Positions 48,330 through 57,011 of a DNA stretch of 64,000 nt are shown piece by piece. The notes beneath the pieces are model-generated. The model did not search any database and was not told the DNA's origin. It was given only the letters and a program-made list of their open reading frames with translations. This stretch comes from Betaproteobacteria bacterium (GTDB lineage Bacteria; Pseudomonadota; Gammaproteobacteria; Burkholderiales; SG8-41). Location: positions 1 to 64,000 of the forward strand of contig JAQGMI010000010.1 of NCBI GenBank assembly GCA_028292435.1. Reading direction: 5' to 3'. How positions within the stretch are numbered: position 1 is the stretch's first letter; the number at the start of each line of letters is the position of its first letter. The position numbers and the translations under genes are program-made.

Positions 48330-49373
48330 TCAGTCCATCAATCGTTGGGCGTCTGCGACGTGGGTCCGGTAGGCGTCGAAAATATGCTTAAGCGCGGTTT
48401 CCATGTTTACGCGCGGCTTCCACTTGAGCTCATCGCAGGTGTTGGTTATTTTGGGCACGCGGTTCTGGACGTCCTGATAGCCTTTGCCGTAGTAGGCGGC
48501 GGAAGTCGTCTTGATGAGGCGAACTTGCTTTGCGCTCTTGCGATATTCCGGGTACTTGAGCGCGAGCTCGAGCATCATCTCGGCTAAGGTTTTCACCGAG
48601 AAATTGTTTTTCGGATTGCCGATATTGTAGATCTTGCCGTTCGCGACGCCGTTTGCGTTATCGATGATCTTCATCAGCGCATCGATGCCGTCGCTGATGT
48701 AAGTAAATGCGCGTTTCTGGGTGCCACCATCGACGAGCTTGATGTTTTCGCCACGCACGATATGACCGAGGAACTGGGTGATGACGCGCGAGCTGCCTTC
48801 CTTCGGTGTATGAATGCTGTCCAGACCCGCGCCGATCCAGTTAAACGGCCGGAACAAGGTGAAGTCGAGCCTGCCTTCCGAGCCGTAAGCCCAGATCACA
48901 CGGTCCATCAATTGCTTGCTGCAGGAATAAATCCAGCGCTGTTTTTCGATCGGGCCGAGCACGAGCTCGGAATTCTCGGAATCGAATTCGCCATCACGGC
49001 ACATACCGTAAACCTCGGAAGTCGAGGGAAACAGGATGCGCTTTTTATATTTGACGCACGAGCGCACGATCGGCAGGTTGGCTTCAAAGTCGAGCTCGAA
49101 TACGCGCAGCGGTTCCTTGACGTAAGTGGCCGGCGTGGCGATCGCAACCAGCGGCAATATCGTGTCGCATTTGCGGATGTGGTACTCGATCCATTCCTTG
49201 TTGATCGTGATATCGCCTTCGAAAAAATGAAAGCGCGGATGCTTGAGCAGGTCGGTGACGCGCTCCGTCTGCATGTCCATGCCATAGACTTCCCAATCGG
49301 TCGTCTCGATGATGCGCTGGGACAAGTGATGGCCGATGAAGCCATTAACGCCGAGAATCAATATTTTTTTCAT
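48330..49373 (-). CDS. arnA: UDP-glucuronate decarboxylase, standalone ArnA C-terminal domain
   Basis: This 347-residue SDR-type dehydrogenase/decarboxylase has the NAD-binding motif ILGVNGFIGHHLSQ, FPSTSEVYGMC with the catalytic Ser/Thr, and Y-x3-K (YSCSK), plus FRPFNWIGAGLDSIHTPKEGSSRV (pieces), characteristic of ArnA. It oxidises UDP-glucuronate to UDP-Ara4O. In enterics this domain is fused to a formyltransferase; here the two are separate genes overlapping by four bases, as in Burkholderia. Confidence 0.93.
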   Translation of the reverse strand: MKKILILGVNGFIGHHLSQRIIETTDWEVYGMDMQTERVTDLLKHPRFHFFEGDITINKEWIEYHIRKCDTILPLVAIATPATYVKEPLRVFELDFEANLPIVRSCVKYKKRILFPSTSEVYGMCRDGEFDSENSELVLGPIEKQRWIYSCSKQLMDRVIWAYGSEGRLDFTLFRPFNWIGAGLDSIHTPKEGSSRVITQFLGHIVRGENIKLVDGGTQKRAFTYISDGIDALMKIIDNANGVANGKIYNIGNPKNNFSVKTLAEMMLELALKYPEYRKSAKQVRLIKTTSAAYYGKGYQDVQNRVPKITNTCDELKWKPRVNMETALKHIFDAYRTHVADAQRLMD

Positions 49374-50305
49374 TGCGGTGCTGTCTCGAGATTGATGGGG
49401 TCGGAACCGAAACGTGCCGTCAGTTCCGCCGCGGTGATGGGCTTGCCGTCAAGATCCATTTCAATGATTTCTACCGTCTTGCCGTCGCCGCATGTCGCGT
49501 AACACGCAGCGCCTTTAACATAAAGCTGCGGCTGACGTGACGGCGAACTGCCGGTGCCGGCAAGGCGAGTGCGGAGTATACGCAAAGTTGCACCGTTGAT
49601 GGCCGTAAATGCGCCGGGATACGGCGGCGCTACGCCCCTGACGAGGTTATGCACGCTGAGTGCGGGAAGGCGCCAGTCGATGCGGCCGTCAGCCGGCTTG
49701 CGACCGCCAAAATAACTGCCACTTCTAAGATCCTGCGCAATTCGCGGCGCGGTACCGGCAACCAATGCGGGCATCGCCTTATCGAGCACACCTGCCGCTG
49801 CGCCGGTTACCTTCATAAACACGTCCGCGGCCGTTTCGTTGGGCAGTATCGGCACCGCCTGTTGCGCAACGATATCGCCGGCATCCGGCTTTTCGAGCAT
49901 GTAATGCAGTGTCGCGCCGGTTTCGCGCTCGCCATTGATGACGGCCCAATTGACCGGTACGCGGCCGCGATACTTAGGCAGCAGCGAGCCATGCATATTG
50001 AGCGCACCGCGCTTCGGGATAGTCAGCAACGCCGGTGCGAGCATGTGGCGGTAATAGAACGAAAACAGAAAATCCGGCTTGAGTGAGCGTATGCGCTCGA
50101 TCGTTTCCGGTTGATTCGGGTCGTCAGGCGTGATTGCCGGCACACCATGCGCGTCGGCAAGCTTCGCCACGCTTTCAAACCAGATTTTCTCAGCCGGGTT
50201 GTCGAGATGGGTGACGACCAGCGCGACGTCGATTTTATGCGCGAGCAGAACAGACAGGCATTGCACGCCGACATTGTGGTACGCGAAGACGACAGCGGTG
50301 GTCAT
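49370..50305 (-). CDS. arnA: UDP-Ara4N formyltransferase, standalone ArnA N-terminal domain
   Basis: This 311-residue formyltransferase of the ArnA/Fmt type has NMHGSLLPKYRGRVPVNWAV with the conserved Asn and His, followed by TGATLHYMLEKPDAGDIV with the catalytic Asp. It formylates UDP-L-Ara4N using N10-formyl-THF. The frame is open from 50362, but the ATG at 50305 gives the family's MTTAVVFAYHNVG start. It overlaps the decarboxylase gene by four bases, so the two halves of the usual fusion are still co-translated. Confidence 0.92.
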   Translation of the reverse strand: MTTAVVFAYHNVGVQCLSVLLAHKIDVALVVTHLDNPAEKIWFESVAKLADAHGVPAITPDDPNQPETIERIRSLKPDFLFSFYYRHMLAPALLTIPKRGALNMHGSLLPKYRGRVPVNWAVINGERETGATLHYMLEKPDAGDIVAQQAVPILPNETAADVFMKVTGAAAGVLDKAMPALVAGTAPRIAQDLRSGSYFGGRKPADGRIDWRLPALSVHNLVRGVAPPYPGAFTAINGATLRILRTRLAGTGSSPSRQPQLYVKGAACYATCGDGKTVEIIEMDLDGKPITAAELTARFGSDPINLETAPQ

Positions 50306-50333
50306 CGGAGACGGACCGCCGGTTGGGCAGTCT

Positions 50334-51341
50334 TCAGAATTTGCGTTCCACCTTGATTTCAACCGGGCTCAGCGGCATTGCATGCGGGTCTTTTTCGAGG
50401 ATCGCCTGGATCAGGAAGCGCGGTCGGCTGCGTACCTGTTGGTAGATGCGGCCGATGTATTCGCCCAGCAGGCCGAGTCCAAATAGCACGAGGCCGGTCA
50501 GGAAAAATTGCAGGATATCGCGGTCCCACAACGCAAGCACGCCTTCCTGCATGGTATCGGCCGCAATCCAGCGCTGAATGATGACGCCGATGTAAACCAC
50601 CACCGACATGATGGCAACGAACATGCCGAGCAGCGAAAAAACCTGCAAAGGCACAATCGAAAATCCGGTGACGAGATCGAAATTGAGCCGGATGAGTGCA
50701 TACAGCGAATACTTTGAATCGCCGGCCGCGCGCTCTTCGTGCGCGACTTCAATTTCAGTCGGATTGGCCGCGTAGGTAAAAGCGAGCGCGGGAATGAATG
50801 TGTTGACTTCGTGGCTCGACTTGATCGCATCGACGATGCTGCGGTCGTACGCGCGCAGCATGCAGCCTTGATCGGTCATGCGGATGCGCGTAATGCGTTC
50901 GCGCAGCCAATTCATCGCCCGCGAAGCCTTGCGGCGAAATACGGAATCCTGGCGCTGTGTGCGGATCGAACCCACATAATCGTGACCGCCGTCCATGGCT
51001 TTGAGCAGATTGCCGATTTCTTCCGGCGGATTCTGCAGGTCGGCATCGAGCGTGACGATACGGTTGCCGCGGCAATGCTCGAAGCCCGCCATGATCGCCA
51101 TGTGCTGCCCAAAATTGCCGCGGAACAGGATGACCCGAGTGACGTCCGGGCGTTTCTGGAATTGCTCGCGCAAAAGCGCAACTGAACGGTCGCGGCTGCC
51201 GTCGTTGATGAACAGGATTTCGTAATTGACGTCGAGCTTGTCGAGCGCAGGGTAGAGGCGCGCAAACAGTAGCGGCAGCGTCTGCTCCTCGTTATAAACG
51301 GGGATGATGACCGAAACGAGTGGCGCAGTCATAGTTAGCAT
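50334..51341 (-). CDS. arnC: undecaprenyl-phosphate 4-deoxy-4-formamido-L-arabinose transferase ArnC
   Basis: This 335-residue GT2 glycosyltransferase has VSVIIPVYNEEQTLPLLF, FINDGSRDRSV, VTLDADLQNPPEEI (DXD region) and MTDQGCMLRAYDRSIVDAI (pieces), with two C-terminal membrane segments (about 235-260 and 275-300). It moves Ara4FN from UDP to undecaprenyl phosphate on the cytosolic face. An ATG at 51332 is a possible alternative start. It lies between the SMR-type gene and the formyltransferase gene. Confidence 0.93.
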   Translation of the reverse strand: MLTMTAPLVSVIIPVYNEEQTLPLLFARLYPALDKLDVNYEILFINDGSRDRSVALLREQFQKRPDVTRVILFRGNFGQHMAIMAGFEHCRGNRIVTLDADLQNPPEEIGNLLKAMDGGHDYVGSIRTQRQDSVFRRKASRAMNWLRERITRIRMTDQGCMLRAYDRSIVDAIKSSHEVNTFIPALAFTYAANPTEIEVAHEERAAGDSKYSLYALIRLNFDLVTGFSIVPLQVFSLLGMFVAIMSVVVYIGVIIQRWIAADTMQEGVLALWDRDILQFFLTGLVLFGLGLLGEYIGRIYQQVRSRPRFLIQAILEKDPHAMPLSPVEIKVERKF

Positions 51342-51405
51342 AATGAAATCATGCGCATGGTAACCGATGCGCGCTTGCCGCGTCGACTCGATGCGCGCAA
51401 TACCT

Positions 51406-51777
51406 TCATGAGCGCGTCACCAGGCACACGCCGACGATGATGACGCCGATGCCGATCAGGCGCATCGGCGTAACCGCCTCGCCGAACAAGTACCAGGCGG
51501 CGAGCGCATTGACCACGTAGCCGACCGACAGCAGCGGATAGGCCACGCTGACTTCGACCCGCGACAACGCCATGACCCAGACCACGACGCTGACGACGTA
51601 ACACGTAAGGCCGCCGACGATGTGCGGCTCGGTCGCCAGCTTCCAGCCGATTGGCACGATGTTGTCCCGGCTGAATTCAAACACGCCGACGCTGTTGGTG
51701 CCCGCCTTGAGCAGGAGCTGCGCGCCGGCATTAAGCATCACGCCGGTCATCAATAACGAAAAGCTGGTCGCATTCAT
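51406..51777 (-). CDS. SMR/EamA-type small membrane protein, probable ArnE/ArnF-like flippase subunit
   Basis: This 123-residue protein has four hydrophobic segments, MLNAGAQLLLKAG near the start and VSVAYPLLSVGYVVNALAAWYLFGE (pieces), a pattern seen in the EmrE/ArnE/ArnF group. In E. coli ArnE and ArnF flip Ara4N-lipid across the inner membrane as a pair; only one such gene is here, so it may act as a homodimer. The frame is open to 51885, but the ATG at 51777 gives a normal N-terminus. It lies between arnT and arnC in the same operon. Confidence 0.82.
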   Translation of the reverse strand: MNATSFSLLMTGVMLNAGAQLLLKAGTNSVGVFEFSRDNIVPIGWKLATEPHIVGGLTCYVVSVVVWVMALSRVEVSVAYPLLSVGYVVNALAAWYLFGEAVTPMRLIGIGVIIVGVCLVTRS

Positions 51778-51787
51778 GGAGCTGTCC

Positions 51788-53473
51788 TTATGGGTGCGGC
51801 GGCGTGCGCACGATGATGCGCTCGGTATCGCGGGCGACCACCTGCATGGGCAACCCGGCTTGCTGCAATTCGGCGAAAACCTCAAGACTCATCACCGCCA
51901 GCGCGTCGTCGTCCTTGCGCCAACGGTCGGTAAATTCGGCGAGTGTTGGCACCCAGAGCGACGGTTCCTGCTGCAACCCGAAGTCCATCTCGTCTCTGTA
52001 GTCGACGAGCGTAACCGTGCGCTTGATGTAAAACGGCAGCGTCTGCTCGTAGGTGCGCACGCTGTAAAACGGTGTAGCGGGATTCAGATAAGGCTTGATT
52101 TCCTGAGCGATGTGATAGGTCGAATGGGCGGGCGACAATGCGTCTTCGCTGGTCACGAGCAATTGGGTGGTCGTCAGGCCGCTCAGGGCGCAAGCGATCA
52201 CCGCATTGCGCACATGACCGCGCCAACCGGAATATATTGCGACCAACATGCCCAACAACAGCGTCAGTGCCGCCGCATAAAGGCAGTAGGTTTGCGCGAT
52301 ATAAAGGTCGACTGGAATTTTGTCGCTCGCGAGTTGCACCGTGAAGGGCACGGCGATAAGTCCGGCGACGCCGAGCAAAGCGATCGGCGTAAGCTGCCAC
52401 GCGAGCAGAGGGCCGCGAATCGTCGCCAGATGCGTGCCGATGATGAGAGCGAGCGCGGGAAAGATCGGCAGGATATACGACGGCAGCTTCGAGCCCGACG
52501 CAGAAAAGAACGCAAAAATGAAGCCCGCCCATAGCAGCGAGAAAAACAGCGGGTCGAATGCTTTGTCCTTATTCAGGCGCCTGAACGAATGCGAAAGCGC
52601 ATCGAACATCGTGAAAAGCCAGGGCAGAATGCCGGCAACCAGGATCGGAATGAAAAAGTACCACGGCTGGTAGCGCTGATGAATCGTCGAGGTGTAGCGC
52701 TGAAAGTGTTCGTGCACGAAAAAGAACCACGCGAATTCGGGGTTCTTCCAAGACACTGCAATGAACCACGGCGCGGTGATCGCAAGAAACAGAACCCCGC
52801 AGCTCACGAGATGCAGCTTGCGCAGCAGCCTGAAATCGCGCTTGATGAGTATGTAAAGCGTCACCACCGCGCCGGGCAATACGATCCCGATGAGACCTTT
52901 GCTGAGCACCGCGAACGCACAGCCCGCAGCGGCGACGTGCAGCCAGCGCCGGTTGCGCGCGTCGTCGGCGCGCGGGTCAAGGCCGAGCATCAGGCCGGCA
53001 AACGCGACGGTAAGGAAACACGCGAGCCCCATGTCGAGCGTGAGAATGTGGGCCATGCCGGCGTAAAGCACGCTGCTCGCAAGGACGGCCGCGGCGTAAA
53101 GACCCGCCGTGCGGCCGTAAAGACGCGCGCCAACGATAAACGTGAACAGGACGCCTAGCAGGCCGGTCAGTGCGGGCCAGATGCGCGCCGTCCAGTTGTA
53201 TTCGCCGAACACTTTGTAAGCCGCGGCAGTTGCCCAATATTGCAGCGCCGGCTTCTCGAAATATTTAATGCCGTTGAGCCGCGGCGTTACCCAGTCACCG
53301 CTTTGCGCCATTTCGCGCGGGATTTCGGAGTAGCGGCCTTCGTCGGAAAGGGAGAGCTTGCGATACTCGAGATTGCCGCACCATATGAAAAGTGCGATGA
53401 GCAACAGCACCCACCATCCGCGCGTAGCGGTTACGGTTTTTTCTGACTGAGTGACTGTGGGTGAACTGCTCAA
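51788..53473 (-). CDS. arnT: lipid A 4-amino-4-deoxy-L-arabinose transferase ArnT-type (GT-C/PMT family)
   Basis: This 561-residue polytopic GT-C enzyme has its first membrane segment followed by the periplasmic loop LSLSDEGRYSEIPREMAQSGDW (pieces) with the catalytic acidic residue, RLNGIKYFEKPALQYWATA, and about a dozen further hydrophobic segments. The C-terminal 90 residues are periplasmic. It transfers Ara4N from undecaprenyl phosphate to lipid A, the change that gives polymyxin resistance. It is the first gene of the cluster arnT-(SMR)-arnC-arnA halves-arnD; arnB, the aminotransferase, is not in the window. Confidence 0.9.
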   Translation of the reverse strand: MSSSPTVTQSEKTVTATRGWWVLLLIALFIWCGNLEYRKLSLSDEGRYSEIPREMAQSGDWVTPRLNGIKYFEKPALQYWATAAAYKVFGEYNWTARIWPALTGLLGVLFTFIVGARLYGRTAGLYAAAVLASSVLYAGMAHILTLDMGLACFLTVAFAGLMLGLDPRADDARNRRWLHVAAAGCAFAVLSKGLIGIVLPGAVVTLYILIKRDFRLLRKLHLVSCGVLFLAITAPWFIAVSWKNPEFAWFFFVHEHFQRYTSTIHQRYQPWYFFIPILVAGILPWLFTMFDALSHSFRRLNKDKAFDPLFFSLLWAGFIFAFFSASGSKLPSYILPIFPALALIIGTHLATIRGPLLAWQLTPIALLGVAGLIAVPFTVQLASDKIPVDLYIAQTYCLYAAALTLLLGMLVAIYSGWRGHVRNAVIACALSGLTTTQLLVTSEDALSPAHSTYHIAQEIKPYLNPATPFYSVRTYEQTLPFYIKRTVTLVDYRDEMDFGLQQEPSLWVPTLAEFTDRWRKDDDALAVMSLEVFAELQQAGLPMQVVARDTERIIVRTPPHP

Positions 53474-53525
53474 ATGGGACGGAATTATATCATTCGCTTA
53501 TCGCGGAAAGTTCGCTGGCTCGCGC

Positions 53526-54608
53526 TCATCCATGGCGCGAATGCCGGGCGACATCAGCGATACATTGTGCCGCCGCATTGGCAAACGCTTCATCGTTGTT
53601 CGCCATGACGGTGAGCGCAGGCCCTTGCGCAAGTTGCGGGTAATGATTGAGCGTTGAACGCGTATACGCCGGATCGTAGTGAATTTCGAGCAGTTCGCGC
53701 ACCAGCGTTTGCCAGTCCGCGTCCGCCGCACGCTGTTTCCACGCTGCAATCCGCTCTCGTCCATAGTGCGAAACGAGGCAATCGAGCTGGATGCCGAGCG
53801 CCGGCGCATCCTCGACAAAATGGCGGTATTCGTCCATCAGCATCTCGACGCGCAAATCGACCGTCGCGTTGAGCTGGACACACGCGCTGCTCCACATGGC
53901 ATCGATGAGTGTCTGCGGCACGCGCAGGTTGCCGATTTTTTTGCTTTCCGCTTCGACGAACACCGGCTGGCCGCGATCGAAGCCGCGCAGCGCCGACCAG
54001 ACGAGGCTTTCGAACATTTTCTGCGCGGGTTGCGGCGCGTCGGGCAGGTTGCCCAGCACTGAACCGCGGTGCGCGGCAAGCGCCTCCAGATCGAGCACCT
54101 GGGCGCCGGACGCTGCGAGCGCGCGCAGCAGGCGGCTTTTGCCGGAGCCGGTGAGACCGCACACGACGCGCCAGGAATAACGCCCTGGCATGACTTCGAG
54201 GTCGTCGATCACCGCGCGCCGGAAGCTTTTATAGCCGCCTTCAAGCCGCGCCGCGCGCCAGCCGACTTGCTGCAGAACATGCGCTAAAGCGCCGCTGCGG
54301 CTGCCGCCGCGCCAGCAATAAATCAGCGGCCGCCAGGTACGCGGTCGCTGCGCGAATGCTGTCTCGATATGATGCGCGATGTTGCGGCTCACCAATGCCG
54401 CGCCGAGTTTCTTGGCGTCGAAAGCCGACACTTGTTTATAAAGCGTGCCGACGCGCACGCGTTCTTCGTCGTTCAATACGGGAAAATTGACGGCGCCGGG
54501 AACATGGTCTTCTGCAAATTCGGATTCCGAACGCGTGTCGATGATCTCGTCAAAATCGGCGAGTTGTGCTACGGTTGCCAGGTCTCTGTCACGTGTATCA
54601 GTACGCAA
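53526..54608 (-). CDS. mnmH: tRNA 2-selenouridine synthase
   Basis: This 360-residue protein has an N-terminal rhodanese domain (15-135, catalytic C98 in PLIYCWRGGSRSG) followed by a P-loop domain (Walker A GLTGSGKS, 151-158) with FVEAESKKIGNLRVP. MnmH/SelU replaces sulfur with selenium in the wobble 2-thiouridine of some tRNAs, using selenophosphate. It starts only 13 bases from selD, which runs the other way and makes that selenophosphate, so the two share a tiny divergent region, and their promoters must lie within each other's coding ends. Confidence 0.94.
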   Translation of the reverse strand: MRTDTRDRDLATVAQLADFDEIIDTRSESEFAEDHVPGAVNFPVLNDEERVRVGTLYKQVSAFDAKKLGAALVSRNIAHHIETAFAQRPRTWRPLIYCWRGGSRSGALAHVLQQVGWRAARLEGGYKSFRRAVIDDLEVMPGRYSWRVVCGLTGSGKSRLLRALAASGAQVLDLEALAAHRGSVLGNLPDAPQPAQKMFESLVWSALRGFDRGQPVFVEAESKKIGNLRVPQTLIDAMWSSACVQLNATVDLRVEMLMDEYRHFVEDAPALGIQLDCLVSHYGRERIAAWKQRAADADWQTLVRELLEIHYDPAYTRSTLNHYPQLAQGPALTVMANNDEAFANAAAQCIADVARHSRHG

Positions 54609-54621
54609 ATTTTATTCGCCA

Positions 54622-55689
54622 ATGAGTCCAATGAATGATCCCCTCGACATGCAGAAAATCAGGCTGACCGCATTCTCACACGGCGGCGGATGAGGCTGCA
54701 AATTACCGCCAGCGTTGCTGGGGGAATTGCTGTCAAAGATACCGCTCGCACGCGCGTATCCGGATCTGCTCGTCGGCACCGAGTCGAGCGACGACGCCGC
54801 GGTCTATCGCATCAACGCCGAACAGGCGATCGTCGCGACGACTGATTTCTTTCTGCCGATCGTCGACGATCCGTTCGACTTCGGCCGTATCGCGGCGACC
54901 AATGCGATTTCCGATATCTATGCGATGGGCGCCAAACCGCTGTTCGCGCTCGCGCTGGTCGGCATGCCGCTGGGCAAGTTGCCGGTCGAGGCAATGCAGC
55001 AGATTCTCGCGGGCGGACATTCGATCTGCGAAGCGGCCGGCATTCCAATCGCGGGCGGACATTCGATCGACAATCCGGAGCCGATTTACGGGCTCGTCGC
55101 GCTGGGGCTCGTGCATCCGGCGCGCGTCAAGCGCAACGACCAGGCGCGCGACGGCGACATATTGATACTCGGCAAGGCGCTGGGTGTGGGCATCATGAGC
55201 GCCGCGCTCAAGAAGGGCGAGCTGCGCGACAAGGCGTACGAGCAGATGATCGAGACCACGACGCAATTGAATACGCCGGGCATCGAGCTCGCTGAGCTGG
55301 CGGGTGTGCATGCGATGACGGATGTGACCGGTTTCGGGCTCGCCGGCCATCTGCATGAAATCTGCCGCGGCTCGAAACTGCACGCTGACATCCGTTTTGA
55401 TGCATTGCCAATTTTATCGGCGGCCAGGCATTTAGCCGTAAGCGGCTATGCGACCGGCGCGTCGGATCGCAATTGGACGAGCGTCTCGCCGCATATGACA
55501 TTGCCGTCGGCAATGCCCGAGTGGCAAAAGAAGATGCTCACCGACCCGCAGACGAGCGGCGGGCTGCTCGTCGCCTGCGACGCCGCAACTGCGCCGCAAG
55601 TGCTCGCAACGTTCAAACGCCAGGGATTCAAATACGCAACCGAGATCGGCCGCTTAAGCGCAGGTCCGGCGACGATCAACGTCGATTAA
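54622..55689 (+). CDS. selD: selenide, water dikinase SelD, selenoprotein with UGA-encoded Sec
   Basis: The frame runs ATG (54622) ... FSHGGG, TGA (54691-54693), GCKLPPALLG ... and on to the TAA at 55687-55689, with no change of frame. In SelD the active site reads (C/U)GCK, so the TGA sits exactly at the catalytic Cys/Sec position (residue 24, with K27). The product is 355 residues including Sec, a normal length. The rest shows GTESSDDAAVYRI, TTDFFLPIVDDPFDFG, ATNAISDIYAMGA, GGHSIDNPEPIYGL and VTGFGLAGHLHEI. It makes selenophosphate from selenide and ATP. A bSECIS-like hairpin follows the TGA. ATG codons at 54631 and 54649 are other possible starts. Plain gene callers will begin at the internal TTG (54715) and lose the active site. 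Confidence 0.9.
54691..54724 (+). promoter_or_regulatory. bacterial SECIS-like hairpin after the selD UGA
   Basis: CCGCCAGC (54706-54713) pairs with GCTGGGGG (54717-54724) with one G-G mismatch, around a GTT loop. The loop G and U lie about 20 bases after the UGA, inside the 16-37 base window known for bSECIS elements bound by SelB. Confidence 0.7.
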
Positions 55690-56320
55690 CGCGGCTATCG
55701 GTCAACCGTGCGCCCGAGGTGAGCATCGGGCGTAAAAGGGGCCAAACGGTGTCGAGCATCTTCGGTTGGGCCGCAGGGACCGGATGTACGCCATCGGGTT
55801 GGAACATCGCGCGGTCGGTCGCAAAGCCTTCGAACAGGAACGGCACCAGCGGCACGCGCGCCGTCTTCGCGAGCGTCGCGAAGACGGCGCGAAACTTTTC
55901 GGTGTAATCGCTGCCATAGTTGGGCGGCACATTCATGCCGACAAGCAATACCTGGCTGCCGCGCTTACGGCATTCTTCAATCATGGTGGCAAGATTTCCG
56001 CGTATCGCTTCTATCCGCGCGCCGCGCAGGCCGTCGTTGGCGCCCAATTCGAGGATGACGATTTGCGGCCGGTGCTCTTCAAGCGTCGCGTTCAGGCGGC
56101 GTTTGCCGCCTTCGGTGGTTTCACCGCTGATACTGGCGTTGACGACCTTATAATCGGCGTGTTCCCGCGTCAGGCGCTCGCGCAGCAGATCGACCCAGCC
56201 CTGGTCGCGTGCAAGGCCATAGCCCGCGGACAGGCTGTCGCCAAACACTAGTATGGTACCGGCGGCGTATGAAAAATTTGCGGCGGCCGACACAACAAGA
56301 AAAAGGATGACTCGCAACAT
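55676..56320 (-). CDS. tesA: arylesterase / lysophospholipase TesA-type (SGNH hydrolase)
   Basis: From the ATG at 56320 the protein has 214 residues: a signal peptide (FLVVSAAANFSYA) followed by an SGNH hydrolase core with ILVFGDSLSAGYG (catalytic Ser in GDSL), NASISGETTEGG (Gly), ILELGANDGLRG (Asn) and GVHPVPAAQP (Asp/His). It is a periplasmic esterase/thioesterase of broad specificity. An upstream in-frame ATG at 56554 would overlap the ABC gene deeply and is rejected. It is divergent from ybbA, the same arrangement as E. coli tesA-ybbA-ybbP. Its 3' end overlaps selD by 14 bases. Confidence 0.9.
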   Translation of the reverse strand: MLRVILFLVVSAAANFSYAAGTILVFGDSLSAGYGLARDQGWVDLLRERLTREHADYKVVNASISGETTEGGKRRLNATLEEHRPQIVILELGANDGLRGARIEAIRGNLATMIEECRKRGSQVLLVGMNVPPNYGSDYTEKFRAVFATLAKTARVPLVPFLFEGFATDRAMFQPDGVHPVPAAQPKMLDTVWPLLRPMLTSGARLTDSRVNRR

Positions 56321-57008
56321 GGCAGAAAGTAACAGCGCGCCCATTGTGCGGGCAGTGGGGTTGTCGAAGCAAGTTGAAACCGGCGAATCCCGTCTCACCA
56401 TACTCGATAACGTGTCGTTTGACATCGCCGCCGGGGAAGCAGTTGCAATAATCGGCGCGTCCGGCTCGGGAAAATCGACACTGCTCGGCTTGCTCGCAGG
56501 GCTCGACATGCCGACGGCGGGAACGGTGAGCATCGGTAATACTGACTTATTCACGCTCGATGAAGACGGCCGCGCCGTCTTGCGCTCGCGACTCGTCGGT
56601 TTCGTTTTTCAATCCTTCCAGCTGCTGCCGGCGTTGACGGCGCTCGAAAACGTGATGCTGCCGATGGAGCTTGCCGGCGACGCGGGCGCGCAGGGAAATG
56701 CCCGCGCCATGCTCGAGCGCGTCGGGCTTGGTGCGCGAGTCGGCCATTATCCGAAACAATTGTCGGGCGGCGAGCAACAACGCGTGGCGATAGCGCGCGC
56801 TTTCGTGCGCGAGCCGCGCGTCGTCTTCGCTGATGAACCGACAGGCAATCTCGATTCGGCGACCGGTGCGCAGATTATCGATTTGATGTTCGAGCTCAAT
56901 CGCGAGCGTGAGACCACGCTCATACTGGTGACGCATGACGAGGCGATTTCGCGGCGCTGTGGACGCGCGCTGAGGTTAATTGCAGGCCGGCTGGCGAACG
57001 GCGCATAA
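56319..57008 (+). CDS. ybbA: ABC transporter ATPase, YbbA/LolD type
   Basis: This 229-residue ABC ATPase of the MacB/LolD/YbbA group has Walker A GASGSGKST, the Q-loop VFQSFQLLP, the signature LSGGEQQRVAIARA and Walker B VVFADEPTGNLDS. The ATG at 56319 follows AAAAGGA (56301-56306). Another in-frame ATG at 56307 is possible. It abuts the FtsX-type permease gene by three bases and forms a complex with it. Its start overlaps the divergent tesA start. Confidence 0.92.
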   Translation: MAESNSAPIVRAVGLSKQVETGESRLTILDNVSFDIAAGEAVAIIGASGSGKSTLLGLLAGLDMPTAGTVSIGNTDLFTLDEDGRAVLRSRLVGFVFQSFQLLPALTALENVMLPMELAGDAGAQGNARAMLERVGLGARVGHYPKQLSGGEQQRVAIARAFVREPRVVFADEPTGNLDSATGAQIIDLMFELNRERETTLILVTHDEAISRRCGRALRLIAGRLANGA

Positions 57009-57011
57009 GCA

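Noticed and set aside
54715..55689. SelD beginning at an internal TTG
   Set aside because: That start drops the UGA-encoded active site and the N-terminal glycine-rich segment, both of which are present just upstream in the same frame.
56321..56554. Longer TesA start overlapping ybbA
   Set aside because: The extension would run through ybbA coding sequence and place the signal peptide internally.
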